Origin: Pseudomonadota bacterium
Lineage (GTDB): Bacteria; Myxococcota; Myxococcia; Myxococcales; Myxococcaceae
Direction of reading: 5' to 3'
Assembly (NCBI GenBank): GCA_023424585.1
Contig: JAFADT010000841.1
Location: forward strand, 1-21,713
DNA: 21,713 nucleotides
Shown here: piece after piece, positions 6,893 to 15,506 of the stretch
Position numbering within the stretch: position 1 is the stretch's first letter
Layout of the letters: each line of letters begins with the position of its first letter
Notes under the pieces: model-generated
The model's database searches: none
Seen by the model: the letters and a program-made list of their open reading frames with translations, nothing else
What the model was told of the DNA's origin: nothing
Made by a program: the position numbers and the translations under genes

Positions 6893-9148
6893 GTGGAAGC
6901 GAAGGGCTATCTGCAGGAGGTGGGCGCACAGGTCAGCGCCGACTTCGTCAAGAACCGGTCCATCCTGTCCTTCGAGGAGTACCTGACGCTCTTCTTCGCG
7001 GACCCGAAGGGGCAGTCGCGCAACGCGGCGCAGTACCTGCGGGACATGATGGACCACTACGGCACGGAGCAGGTGCCGCACCCCACGGGCACCATCCGGC
7101 GCTTCAAGGTCTTCGACGCCCCGTCCGCCGAGCGCGACGGCCGCGTCGCCGGGCAGGAGGAGGTGCAGAACGCCCTCTACCGCATCCTGGGCAACTTCGT
7201 GCGGGCCGGCCGCATCAACAAGCTCATCATGCTGCACGGCCCCAACGGCAGCGCGAAGTCCAGCCTGGTCAACGCGCTGAAGCAGGGCATGGAGGACTAC
7301 TCGCGCCAGCCGCAGGGGGCGCTCTACCGCATCGCGTGGGTGTTCCCCTCGGAGAAGCTCATCAAGGGCTCCATCGGCTTCGGCGAGCGCGCGGGCGCGC
7401 AGTCCACGGAGGGCGAGCTCACCTCGTACGCCCACCTGGACGCGGAGGCCCTGGACCTGCGACTGCCCTGCGAGCTGCGAGACCACCCGCTGTTCGCGGT
7501 GCCCCCGGCGGAGCGCAAGGGCCTCCTGGAGGGGGCGCTCAAGAAGAAGGGGCTGGGCAACGGCGACGGGGCGACGGGGGACTTCCTCCTGTCCGACTAC
7601 GTGCGCGAAGGCGAGCTGTGCGCCAAGTGCCGCCGCATCTACACCGCGCTGCTCAACTCGTACGGTGGGGACTACCTCAAGGTCCTGCGGCACGTGCAGG
7701 TGGAGCGCTTCTACGTGTCGCGCCGCTACCAGGTGGGCACGGTGACGGTGGAGCCGCAGATGAGCGTGGACGCCATCGCGCAGCAGATCAGCGCGGACCG
7801 CACCCAGCTCAACATGCCGGCCGCGCTGCACAGCACGGTGCTCTTCGAGCCGCACGGCCCGCTGGTGCACGCCAACCGCGGCCTCATCGAGTACGCGGAC
7901 CTGCTCAAGCGCCCGCTGGAGGCCTTCAAGTACCTGCTGGGCTTCAGCGAGACGGGCGAGGTGCCCCTGGAGCCCTTCGTGCTCCAACTGGACGAGGTGC
8001 TCATCGCGTCCTCCAACGAGAAGCACCTGAACGCGTTCAAGGAGCTGCCGGACTTCGCGTCGTTCAAGGGCCGCATCGAGCTGGTGCGCGTGCCGTACCT
8101 GCGCCGCTACAAGGTCGAGCAGGAGATCTACGACGCGCAGATCACCGCGACGTCCGTGGGCAAGCACGTGGCGCCGCACGCCACGGAGGTGGCCGCGATG
8201 TGGGCGGTGCTCACGCGCCTGAAGAAGCCCCTCCCGGACCGCTACCCCGCCAACGTGAAGCCGCTGGTGGACCAGGTGGCCCCGGTGGAGAAGCTGCACC
8301 TGTACCAGGAGGCGGGGGTGCCCGCGCGGCTGTCCTCGGCGAACACCAAGGAGCTGCTCAAGCTGCGCGAGGAGATGTACGAGGAGTCCGACGCGTACCC
8401 CAACTACGAGGGGCGCTCCGGCGCGAGCGCGCGGGAGATCAAGACGGCCCTCTTCAACGCCGCGCAGAACCCGGACTACAAGTGCCTTCACGCGCTGGCG
8501 GTGCTGGAGGAGCTGCACGCGCTCTGCAAGGACAAGAGCGTCTACGAGTTCCTCCTCCAGGAGGTGATGGACGGCTACCACGACCACGAGACCTTCGTGC
8601 GCGTGGTGGAGGGCGAGTACCTGGACCGCGTGGACTCCGAGGTGCGCGACTCCATGGGCCTGGTGTCCGAGGGCCAGTACCGCGAGCTGGTGGAGCGCTA
8701 CATCCAGAGCGTCAGCCACTGGGTGCGCGGGGAGAAGATGCGCAACCGCGTGACGGGGGAGATGGAGAAGCCGGACGAGGCGCGCATGGCGGAGGTGGAG
8801 GCCATCGTGATGCCACAGGGCGAGGCCCCCGCGGACTTCCGCCGCGGCCTCATCGCGAGCATCGGCGCGCACCGGCTGGACAACCCGGACGGCGTCATCG
8901 ACTACCCGCGCATCTTCCCGGACATGTTCAAGCGCCTGCGCGACCACTACTTCGAGGAGCGCAAGCGCGTGCTGCGCAAGAACAAGGAGAACGTCCTCAA
9001 GTACCTCTCCGAGGACCGCAACCAGCTCACCGCGCGTGAGCAGGCCCAGGTGCAGGACACGCTCAAGACGATGGCGGCGCGCTACGGCTACTGCGAGTTC
9101 TGCGCGAAGGACGCCATCCTGTTCCTGATGCGACAGCGCTACACCTGA
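6893..9148 (+). CDS. prkA: PrkA-family serine protein kinase (AAA+ type)
   Basis: PrkA proteins combine an AAA+ ATPase domain with a C-terminal kinase-like domain and act in stress, starvation and sporulation responses (YeaG in E. coli, PrkA in Bacillus). The 751-residue protein opens with LSFEEYLTLFFADPKGQSRNAAQYLRDMMD and has a P-loop GPNGSAKS at 116-123. The family landmarks NRGLIEYADLLK and an ASSNEKHLNAF sensor region follow. The P-loop has alanine where the consensus has glycine before lysine. CxxC pairs occur at 243/246 and 734/737 and might bind a metal together. GTG 6893 is the start because GGGGAG (6882-6887) is correctly spaced; the frame is open back to 6593 but that part is not PrkA-like. 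The usual partners (DUF444 and SpoVR-like genes) are not adjacent. A hairpin follows the stop, so it is probably transcribed alone. Confidence 0.92.
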   Translation: MEAKGYLQEVGAQVSADFVKNRSILSFEEYLTLFFADPKGQSRNAAQYLRDMMDHYGTEQVPHPTGTIRRFKVFDAPSAERDGRVAGQEEVQNALYRILGNFVRAGRINKLIMLHGPNGSAKSSLVNALKQGMEDYSRQPQGALYRIAWVFPSEKLIKGSIGFGERAGAQSTEGELTSYAHLDAEALDLRLPCELRDHPLFAVPPAERKGLLEGALKKKGLGNGDGATGDFLLSDYVREGELCAKCRRIYTALLNSYGGDYLKVLRHVQVERFYVSRRYQVGTVTVEPQMSVDAIAQQISADRTQLNMPAALHSTVLFEPHGPLVHANRGLIEYADLLKRPLEAFKYLLGFSETGEVPLEPFVLQLDEVLIASSNEKHLNAFKELPDFASFKGRIELVRVPYLRRYKVEQEIYDAQITATSVGKHVAPHATEVAAMWAVLTRLKKPLPDRYPANVKPLVDQVAPVEKLHLYQEAGVPARLSSANTKELLKLREEMYEESDAYPNYEGRSGASAREIKTALFNAAQNPDYKCLHALAVLEELHALCKDKSVYEFLLQEVMDGYHDHETFVRVVEGEYLDRVDSEVRDSMGLVSEGQYRELVERYIQSVSHWVRGEKMRNRVTGEMEKPDEARMAEVEAIVMPQGEAPADFRRGLIASIGAHRLDNPDGVIDYPRIFPDMFKRLRDHYFEERKRVLRKNKENVLKYLSEDRNQLTAREQAQVQDTLKTMAARYGYCEFCAKDAILFLMRQRYT

Positions 9149-9156
9149 GCGGGGGA

Positions 9157-9200
9157 GGCAGGCATCCGGGGGGCCGGTGCCTGCCCGCCTGCTTTCAATT
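9157..9200 (+). terminator. strong hairpin after prkA
   Basis: GGCAGGCA (9157-9164) pairs exactly with TGCCTGCC (9178-9185), and the loop contains a further CCGG/CCGG stem around GGGG. A short T-rich segment (CTTTCAATT) follows. This fits an intrinsic terminator with a weak U-tract. Confidence 0.55.
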
Positions 9201-9231
9201 CCGGGCCGGGGCTCGGGATGATGGGACCGCG

Positions 9232-9261
9232 GACCGGGTTTCGCCCCGGTCGTCGTCTTTT
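9232..9261 (+). promoter_or_regulatory. second hairpin with T4 run before the protease gene
   Basis: GACCGGG (9232-9238) and CCCGGTC (9245-9251) form a perfect 7-bp stem with loop TTTCGC, followed by a TTTT run (9258-9261), about 30 bases before ATG 9294. It could be a second terminator for prkA or a leader element (attenuator or stability hairpin) of the protease gene. Confidence 0.4.
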
Positions 9262-9293
9262 CGTCCCTCCCCCTCTTCGCGCCTGGAGCGTTG

Positions 9294-10184
9294 ATGAACC
9301 GGTTGCTGTTGGGCACCCCCCTCCTGTGGGCCCTCGTGTCGTGCGCCAGCGCCCCGTCGCAGTCCCCGGCGGACGCGCCGGGCGCGACGCACGCCCAGGC
9401 GCCCGTGCAGGTGGAGCGGGCGCTGTCCCGCCCCGAGCCCGCGCCCCGGCCCACGCGCAAGGCGATGGTGCGGCGCATCCTCCCGCTCAACGTGCGGCTG
9501 GTGACGACGGAGGCCGGCAAGGTGCGCCGCTCGGCGTCGGGCGTCGTCATCGGCACGGAGGCCGGCGAGTCCGGGCCCGTCAGCTACGTGCTCACCAACG
9601 CGCACGCGGTGGAGCCGGGCGACCTGAAGGACCCCGTGCTCAAGGTGGTGCTGGACCGGCGCGCGGAGTCGCACGAGTACCTGGCGGAGGTCGTGGCCAC
9701 GGGCCATGTGCCGGACCTGGACCTGGCGCTCCTGCGCGTGACGGGCGTGACGTGGCCCGTGGCGGACCTGGCCTCCGACGACGAGCCGGAGCCGGGCGAG
9801 GACGTGGTGGTGGCGGCGTCCCCGTACGGCCGCGCGCTGTCCATCTCCGGCGGCATGGTGTCCCAGGTGGAGTGGGATCAGCAGACGAAGCACCCGCGCA
9901 TGCTGAAGACGGACGCGCCCATCGGGTACGGCGCGTCCGGCGGCGGCATCTTCAGCCTGGAGACGGGGCGGCTCCTGGCCATCGTGGAGGGCTACCGCAC
10001 CGCGAAGGTGGACTTCGAGGTCGCGTCCCAGAACTTCAGCTTCGACGTGCCCATGCCCGGCGAGACGTTCGCCGCGCCCAGCGCCAAGGTGCGCGGCTTC
10101 CTCCAGGCGAAGGGCTTCGGCAGGCTGCTGGAGCGCTCCGCTGACGCGGACGGTGCGGGGCCGCAGAAGACGGCGAGTCGTTGA
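9294..10184 (+). CDS. HtrA-like trypsin-fold serine protease, lipoprotein
   Basis: A 296-residue protein beginning with a lipoprotein signal: hydrophobic core and lipobox LVSC with cysteine 17, so it should be lipid-anchored in the envelope. A Pro/Ala-rich linker follows, then a chymotrypsin-fold domain with an apparently complete triad: His 104 in LTNAHAV, Asp 143 in DLDLALLRV, and Ser 215 in GASGGGIF. These positions match S1C (DegP/HtrA) proteases, but there is no PDZ domain and the protein ends soon after the catalytic domain. Asn after the first Gly of the usual GNSGGP is Ala here. ATG 9294 is chosen over the adjacent TTG 9291 because GGAG (9285-9288) is well placed. It lies downstream of prkA but behind a terminator-like hairpin. 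Role: probable envelope protein processing or quality control; substrate unknown. Confidence 0.85.
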   Translation: MNRLLLGTPLLWALVSCASAPSQSPADAPGATHAQAPVQVERALSRPEPAPRPTRKAMVRRILPLNVRLVTTEAGKVRRSASGVVIGTEAGESGPVSYVLTNAHAVEPGDLKDPVLKVVLDRRAESHEYLAEVVATGHVPDLDLALLRVTGVTWPVADLASDDEPEPGEDVVVAASPYGRALSISGGMVSQVEWDQQTKHPRMLKTDAPIGYGASGGGIFSLETGRLLAIVEGYRTAKVDFEVASQNFSFDVPMPGETFAAPSAKVRGFLQAKGFGRLLERSADADGAGPQKTASR

Positions 10185-10238
10185 GCCGACAGCGGCCTGG
10201 CCAGGAAGTGGTTCCGGCCCGCGTCCGGCGTTAGAGCT

Positions 10239-10267
10239 GCGGCTCATCCTCTGGAGGGTTGAGCCGC
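10239..10267 (+). promoter_or_regulatory. hairpin enclosing the ribosome binding site of the dCMP deaminase gene
   Basis: GCGGCTCA (10239-10246) and TGAGCCGC (10260-10267) are perfect complements ending exactly at ATG 10268. The 13-base interval holds the Shine-Dalgarno GGAGG (10253-10257), and TCC (10247-10249) can pair with its GGA. The mRNA could thus hide or present the ribosome binding site, giving translational control. Confidence 0.5.
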
Positions 10268-10726
10268 ATGGCCGCTCGGGGCAATTGGGATCAGTACTTC
10301 ATGGACATCGCCCAGCAGGTGGCCACCCGCGCCACCTGTGATCGCAAGCACGTGGGCGCGGTGCTGGTGCGGGACAAGACCATCCTCTCCACCGGCTACA
10401 ACGGCGCCATCCGCGGCCTGCCCCACTGCGACGAGGTGGGCCACATGATGGAGAACGGCCACTGCGTGGCCACGGTCCACGCGGAGGCCAACGCCATCAT
10501 CCAGGCGGCGAAGAACGGCGTCGCCATCGACGGGGCGACCATCTACACCACCGCCAGCCCGTGCTGGCCGTGCTTCAAGCTGATCGCCAACAGCGGCTGC
10601 ACCCGCATCGTCTTCGGCGAGTTCTACCGGGACCCGCGCATCTTCGAGTACGCCGCCCGCCTGGGCCTCCAGCTCGTGGGCCTGGGCGCCGCCGCGCAGC
10701 CCCCGGCGCCCGCCACCGGGACCTGA
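10268..10726 (+). CDS. dCMP deaminase family protein (ComEB-like)
   Basis: A 152-residue zinc-dependent deaminase that would convert dCMP to dUMP, feeding thymidylate synthesis. It carries the zinc and catalytic motifs HAE (His 71, Glu 73) and PCWPC (Cys 99, Cys 102). It also has the family pattern CDRKHVGAVLVRD, GYNGAIRGLPHCDE and GHCVATVHAEANAI. Cysteines 24, 54 and 66 and His 65 suggest the second structural zinc found in dCMP deaminases. The length is typical. An in-frame TTG at 10259 directly follows the Shine-Dalgarno sequence and is too close to it, so ATG 10268 is preferred. It shares no operon with the cmk gene further along. A ComE-like role in DNA uptake is not supported, since ComEB itself is not essential for transformation and no com genes are nearby. 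Confidence 0.93.
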   Translation: MAARGNWDQYFMDIAQQVATRATCDRKHVGAVLVRDKTILSTGYNGAIRGLPHCDEVGHMMENGHCVATVHAEANAIIQAAKNGVAIDGATIYTTASPCWPCFKLIANSGCTRIVFGEFYRDPRIFEYAARLGLQLVGLGAAAQPPAPATGT

Positions 10727-10963
10727 GCGCGGCGCGCTGTCCGGGGGTGGACAATCCCTGGACGCGTTGATCGCCCAGGGTGGGCTCCCCGTTCGTTGAA
10801 TGACACTTGGGAGCGCCCCTAAGTGGCCGTTCCGACACGGGAATTTTAGAACTCCGGCAAGAATTACCGACCCAGGGTTGACGATCCCAGGGGTGCTCCC
10901 TAAATCCTGGCTCCGGTAGGGCGGCGGCGGGGGTGGGGAGACGTAAATTCCCAGGAGTTTCAG
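10727..10963. promoter_or_regulatory. 237-base spacer: promoter and imperfect direct repeats before the signalling operon
   Basis: TTGACG (10878-10883), a 17-base spacer and TAAATC (10901-10906) form the best promoter candidate; a start near 10913 gives a leader of about 50 bases. Two similar segments, 10765-10790 and 10877-10900, share GTTGA, CCAGGG and CTCCC and may be regulator sites. A bulged 8-bp hairpin (10782-10789 with 10809-10818) may end the dCMP deaminase transcript. No gene was seen. Confidence 0.4.
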
Positions 10964-11644
10964 GTGGTTATCTCATCAGCCATGGCCAGCAGTGTGCCTT
11001 CTGTCCAGGATGTGTCGGACCCGGTGGTGGGCGCGGCCCGCTACGACGCGGTTCCGCCCTTGATGGACAGCCTGCTGCACGACGTGCGCAACCCGCTCAA
11101 CGCGCTGGCCATCCATCTCGAGGTCCTCACCGAGAAGCTCAAGGGTGAGTCCGGCCAGGTCCCGGCCGCGCAGGAGAAGAACCTCAAGGCGATGCGCGAG
11201 CAGATCGCCCGCGTGGACAGCCTGCTCAAGCTCTTCTCCGACTTCATCGTGTTTCGCGGGGCGGGCCCCTCCGGGGACGCGCCGCTGTCGGACGCCACCG
11301 GCAAGGCCCTGGACGTGCTGGGCCACGAGAGCCGCCGGCGCCGTCTCCAGATCCAGCGCGCCATCGACCCGGACGTGCATGCCCGGCTCGAGGACACCAC
11401 CGAGCTGGGCTTCTTCCTGGTGCAGGTGCTGATGCGCGCCTTCCAGCGCGCGGAGCCCGGCAGCACCGTGGTCGTCTCGGTGCGCGGCGAGGGGCCCTCG
11501 GCGGTGCTGGAGGTGGTGGACGGCTCCTCCGCGCCCGAGCAGGCGAGGGACACCGTGACCGCGCTGACGCTCCGCGCGGCTCAGCTGGGCATCGAATTCA
11601 TCGTGCAGGCGGGGACGTGCCGCCTGGTGTTCCCGCGCGCCTGA
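10964..11644 (+). CDS. HisKA-type protein with degenerate ATPase domain (putative phosphotransferase or phosphatase)
   Basis: A 226-residue cytoplasmic protein with no sensor domain or membrane segment. Residues about 30-90 form a DHp/HisKA domain with H-box LLHDVRNPLNAL (His 39; Asn 43 at the position important for phosphatase activity). The rest looks like a HATPase domain that lost its ATP-binding residues. The N-box position reads LVQVLMRAFQRA instead of LxQVLxNLLxNA, the DxGxG (G1) position reads DGSSAP, and the G2 lid is missing. Yet the end still resembles a HATPase end (CRLVFPRA). Size and domain state resemble the phosphotransferases Spo0B and ChpT, which pass phosphate between regulators without using ATP. 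GTG 10964 has an AGGAG six bases ahead. It precedes an NtrC-type regulator by 72 bases, so the two probably form one operon and interact. A pseudokinase or phosphatase role is an alternative. Confidence 0.8.
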   Translation: MVISSAMASSVPSVQDVSDPVVGAARYDAVPPLMDSLLHDVRNPLNALAIHLEVLTEKLKGESGQVPAAQEKNLKAMREQIARVDSLLKLFSDFIVFRGAGPSGDAPLSDATGKALDVLGHESRRRRLQIQRAIDPDVHARLEDTTELGFFLVQVLMRAFQRAEPGSTVVVSVRGEGPSAVLEVVDGSSAPEQARDTVTALTLRAAQLGIEFIVQAGTCRLVFPRA

Positions 11645-11703
11645 GCTTCCCCCATCAGGGCGCGGACGGTCTTCCATCCGGTTTCATCACGCTTCATCGC
11701 AGT

Positions 11704-11716
11704 GGAGGTTTTTACC

Positions 11717-11719
<3 letters not shown>
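11704..11719 (+). promoter_or_regulatory. Shine-Dalgarno sequence that sets a TTG start
   Basis: GGAGG (11704-11708) lies eight bases before TTG 11717. A GTG at 11702 in the same frame overlaps this site itself and so cannot easily use it. TTG 11717 also puts the start at the usual place for a receiver domain (ARILAVDDE). Confidence 0.6.
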
Positions 11720-13156
<1,437 letters not shown>

Positions 13157-13492
13157 TCCGCCCGGGCCCCGGAGGCCGGCGGGCCGGCGGGGGCCGGGCG
13201 CTGACCTGATAGGTAGGCGAGAACGCCCGGATTCCGGGCCCTTGGCGGGGCTCCTGGAGGGCGCGCATGGGGGCTCCCCAGGCCGGCTTAAGCGGGCGGG
13301 GGAGGTCTCGAAAACCCCTGTCAATCCTTGACTTTTCCCCCCTGGACGGGGGATCCTCCGGGCCTCTCCCACCCGTTGGTGAGGGCCCGGCTGGGACGTC
13401 TCACTTCGGGCCACTTCCGCCCCACGGGCGCGGTCGTCCGACGTGAGTCATCTGGGGTGCCGCCGGGGGGGCACAAGGAAGGCCACAACGCA
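13157..13492. promoter_or_regulatory. 336-base spacer upstream of the ArsA-like gene
   Basis: After the terminator-like hairpin, TTGACT (13328-13333) is a good -35 box, but the -10 partner (GATCCT at 13352) is weak. A hairpin with 7-bp outer arms CCGGGCC (13358-13364) and GGCCCGG (13384-13390), plus inner CTC/GAG and ACC/GGT pairs around a CGTT loop, lies just downstream. It would fall in the mRNA leader, some 100 bases before the start codon. The start has an AAGGAAGG (13475-13482) ribosome site. No gene was seen. Confidence 0.4.
13159..13200 (+). terminator. very stable hairpin two bases after the regulator's stop
   Basis: CGCCCGG-G-CCCC (13159-13170) pairs with GGGGCCGGGCG (13190-13200) with one bulged G, giving 11 base pairs. 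The loop holds two GCCGGC palindromes that add a 6-bp inner stem. No U-tract follows, so it may block 3' exonucleases or act with Rho rather than terminate by itself. Confidence 0.5.
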
Positions 13493-15469
13493 ATGAGCGA
13501 CGCGCGAGTTCTTCACTTCTTCGGCGGCAAGGGCGGGGTCGGCAAGACCACGCTCGCGGCAGCGTACGCGGTGAGGCTCTCCGAGGAATCCCCCAAGCAC
13601 CGGGTGTTGGTCGTCTCGTTGGATCCGGTCCAGTCCCTGTCGGACCTGGTGAAGAAGAAGCTGCCGGCGAAGCCCACCAAGCTCCAGGCGGGCAAGGGCG
13701 AGGGTGGCCTCTTCGGAGCGGAGCTGAACCCGCCCGCGCTGCTCAAGCCGTTCCTGGCGGAGTACCTGCCGGCGCTGGCGAAGGCGGCGGTGAAGGGCAC
13801 GCACCTGTCGGATGAGGAGCTGGGCAAGCTCTACCAGCAGGCGGTGCCGGGGCTGGAGGAGCTGGTGGCCCTCTTCCACGTGGTGGACCTGCTGGAGTCG
13901 GGGGACTTCGATCGCATCGTGGTGGACACGTCGCCCACCAGCCACACGCTGCGCCTGTTCGACCTGCCGGCGCAGCTGCGCAAGTTCCTCGGCTTCGTGA
14001 AGGTGGGCCAGGACCGCGCCGCCCCGGCCCCCAGCGGCAAGGGCAAGAAGGCGGCCGCCGCGGCCGCGGAGGCCGCCGGTGGCTTCCTGGAGCAGGTGGG
14101 CCAGAAGGCGGAGAAGCTGCTGGCGCTGCTGAAGGATCCGGCGCGCACGGCCTTCCACCTGGTGGCGCTGGCGGAGCCGGTGCCGGAGTCGCAGACGCGC
14201 ATGTACTTCACCCAGCTGCGCGAGCGCGGGCTGCCGGTGACGGAGGTGGTGGTCAACCAGGTGGAGGACCACGAGGGGTGCCCCGCCTGCCAGGGCCGCC
14301 GCGGCCTGCAGGCGCCGCACGTGCGCAAGTACCAGGCGCTGGACAAGAACGTGCCCGTGAACCTCCTGGGCCGCCGCGAGGTGGCGCCCCGCGGGCTGGA
14401 CGGGCTGAAGGAGTTCGCCAGGGAGTGGGCGGCGGGCAAGGAGACCAAGGCGCTGGAGTTCAGCGCGGCGGAAGGGCCTCCGGCGCTGGTGCGCGCCCCG
14501 TCCATGCCGCCCATCGCGGCGCCGCCGCTGCCGCCCACGCGGCTCATCTTCTTCGTGGGGCAGGGCGGGGTGGGCAAGTCCTCCTGCGCGGCCGCCGCGG
14601 CGGTGACGCTGACGGAGAAGGAGGGGCCGGTGCTCCTCATCTCCACGGACCCCGCGCACTCGCTGTCGGACGTGCTCCAGAGCCGCCTCACCGACACCGA
14701 GACGCAGGTGAAGGGCACCAAGGGCCTGTACGCGCGCGAACTGGACATGGCGGGCTGGTTCAACGCCCTGCGCAAGCGGCTGAAGGAGAAGGCGGAGAAG
14801 GCCTTCGAGGGCGCGCCCAAGGCGGGCAACGACGTGCCGGCGGACCTGCTCTACCTGCGCAACCTGCTGGAGTGCGCGCCCCCGGGCATCGACGAGCTGG
14901 CGGCCATGTCCGTGCTGACGGACGCGCTGGTGCAGGAGCGCTTCAAGCGCATCGTGGTGGACTCGTCGCCGCAGGTGATGAACGTCCGCGTGGTGGAGCT
15001 GGCGGACACCGCGAAGGCGTGGCTGGGCGCGCTGCACGGCATCCTCAACAAGCACCGCGCCAGGGGCCTGGGCGAGCTGGCGGATGACCTGGCGGCGATG
15101 CTCAAGCACGTGAAGCGCTTCGAGGACGCGCTGGCGTCCCCCAGCGAGTCTCGCTTCGTGGTCGTCACGCGCGGCGAGGACCTGGCCGCGTCCCGCACGG
15201 AGCGGCTGGTGGAGTACCTCAAGGAGCGCAAGCTCCAGGTGGAGCGGGTGCTCGTCAACCGCGTGGGCCCCAAGTCCACCTGCGAGAAGTGCGAGAACCG
15301 CCGCAAGCTGGAGCTGAACGCGGCCAAGGCCATGGAGAAGAAGATGGGCCTGCCGGTGACGATGGCGCCCGCGCTGGGCCGTCACCCCGCGGGGCTGCGC
15401 GAGCTGAAGGCGTTCCGCACCGCCTGGTACGCGCTGTCCGCGCCGCCGGCGAAGATCAAGGCGGCCTGA
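13493..15469 (+). CDS. tandem ArsA/Get3-like ATPase with unequal halves
   Basis: A 658-residue soluble protein made of two ArsA-type units. Half 1 has the deviant Walker A GGKGGVGKTT (11-20, signature Lys 13) and the switch motif DTSPTSHTLRLFDLP (from Asp 145). It also has a CxxC (Cys 263/266) in GCPACQGRR. An Ala/Lys-rich low-complexity insert lies near residues 180-200. Half 2 has GQGGVGKSS (356-364), in which the signature lysine is Gln 357. Its switch is degraded (DSSPQVMNVRV, from Asp 490, without HTLRL), but it keeps a CxxC (597/600) in TCEKCENRRK. Get3 uses CxxC for a zinc-bridged dimer that shields tail-anchored proteins; E. coli ArsA drives arsenite export with ArsB. No arsB, arsD or arsR is nearby, so arsenite efflux is unlikely from context. 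Half 1 probably hydrolyses ATP and half 2 may be regulatory. Confidence 0.9.
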   Translation: MSDARVLHFFGGKGGVGKTTLAAAYAVRLSEESPKHRVLVVSLDPVQSLSDLVKKKLPAKPTKLQAGKGEGGLFGAELNPPALLKPFLAEYLPALAKAAVKGTHLSDEELGKLYQQAVPGLEELVALFHVVDLLESGDFDRIVVDTSPTSHTLRLFDLPAQLRKFLGFVKVGQDRAAPAPSGKGKKAAAAAAEAAGGFLEQVGQKAEKLLALLKDPARTAFHLVALAEPVPESQTRMYFTQLRERGLPVTEVVVNQVEDHEGCPACQGRRGLQAPHVRKYQALDKNVPVNLLGRREVAPRGLDGLKEFAREWAAGKETKALEFSAAEGPPALVRAPSMPPIAAPPLPPTRLIFFVGQGGVGKSSCAAAAAVTLTEKEGPVLLISTDPAHSLSDVLQSRLTDTETQVKGTKGLYARELDMAGWFNALRKRLKEKAEKAFEGAPKAGNDVPADLLYLRNLLECAPPGIDELAAMSVLTDALVQERFKRIVVDSSPQVMNVRVVELADTAKAWLGALHGILNKHRARGLGELADDLAAMLKHVKRFEDALASPSESRFVVVTRGEDLAASRTERLVEYLKERKLQVERVLVNRVGPKSTCEKCENRRKLELNAAKAMEKKMGLPVTMAPALGRHPAGLRELKAFRTAWYALSAPPAKIKAA

Positions 15470-15506
15470 CGCCGCCGGGGCCGGGCGCTCCTAGTGGGGG
15501 CCCGGC
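15460..15506. terminator. paired hairpins between convergent genes
   Basis: GGCGGC (15460-15465) and GCCGCC (15471-15476) form a stem with the ArsA-like gene's stop codon in its loop. GCCGGGC (15480-15486) and GCCCGGC (15500-15506) form a second one containing the stop of the opposing gene. They may terminate both convergent transcripts. No T-tract was seen. Confidence 0.4.

Noticed and set aside
6650..9556. 968-residue antisense reading frame opposite prkA and the protease gene
   Set aside because: Shadow frame of high-GC coding sequence: Arg/His/Val/Leu-rich composition, no domain, and the sense strand encodes recognisable proteins.
13493..15469. Arsenic resistance operon
   Set aside because: The ATPase is ArsA-like, but no ars pump, metallochaperone or regulator is adjacent, and the CxxC motifs fit Get3 better.
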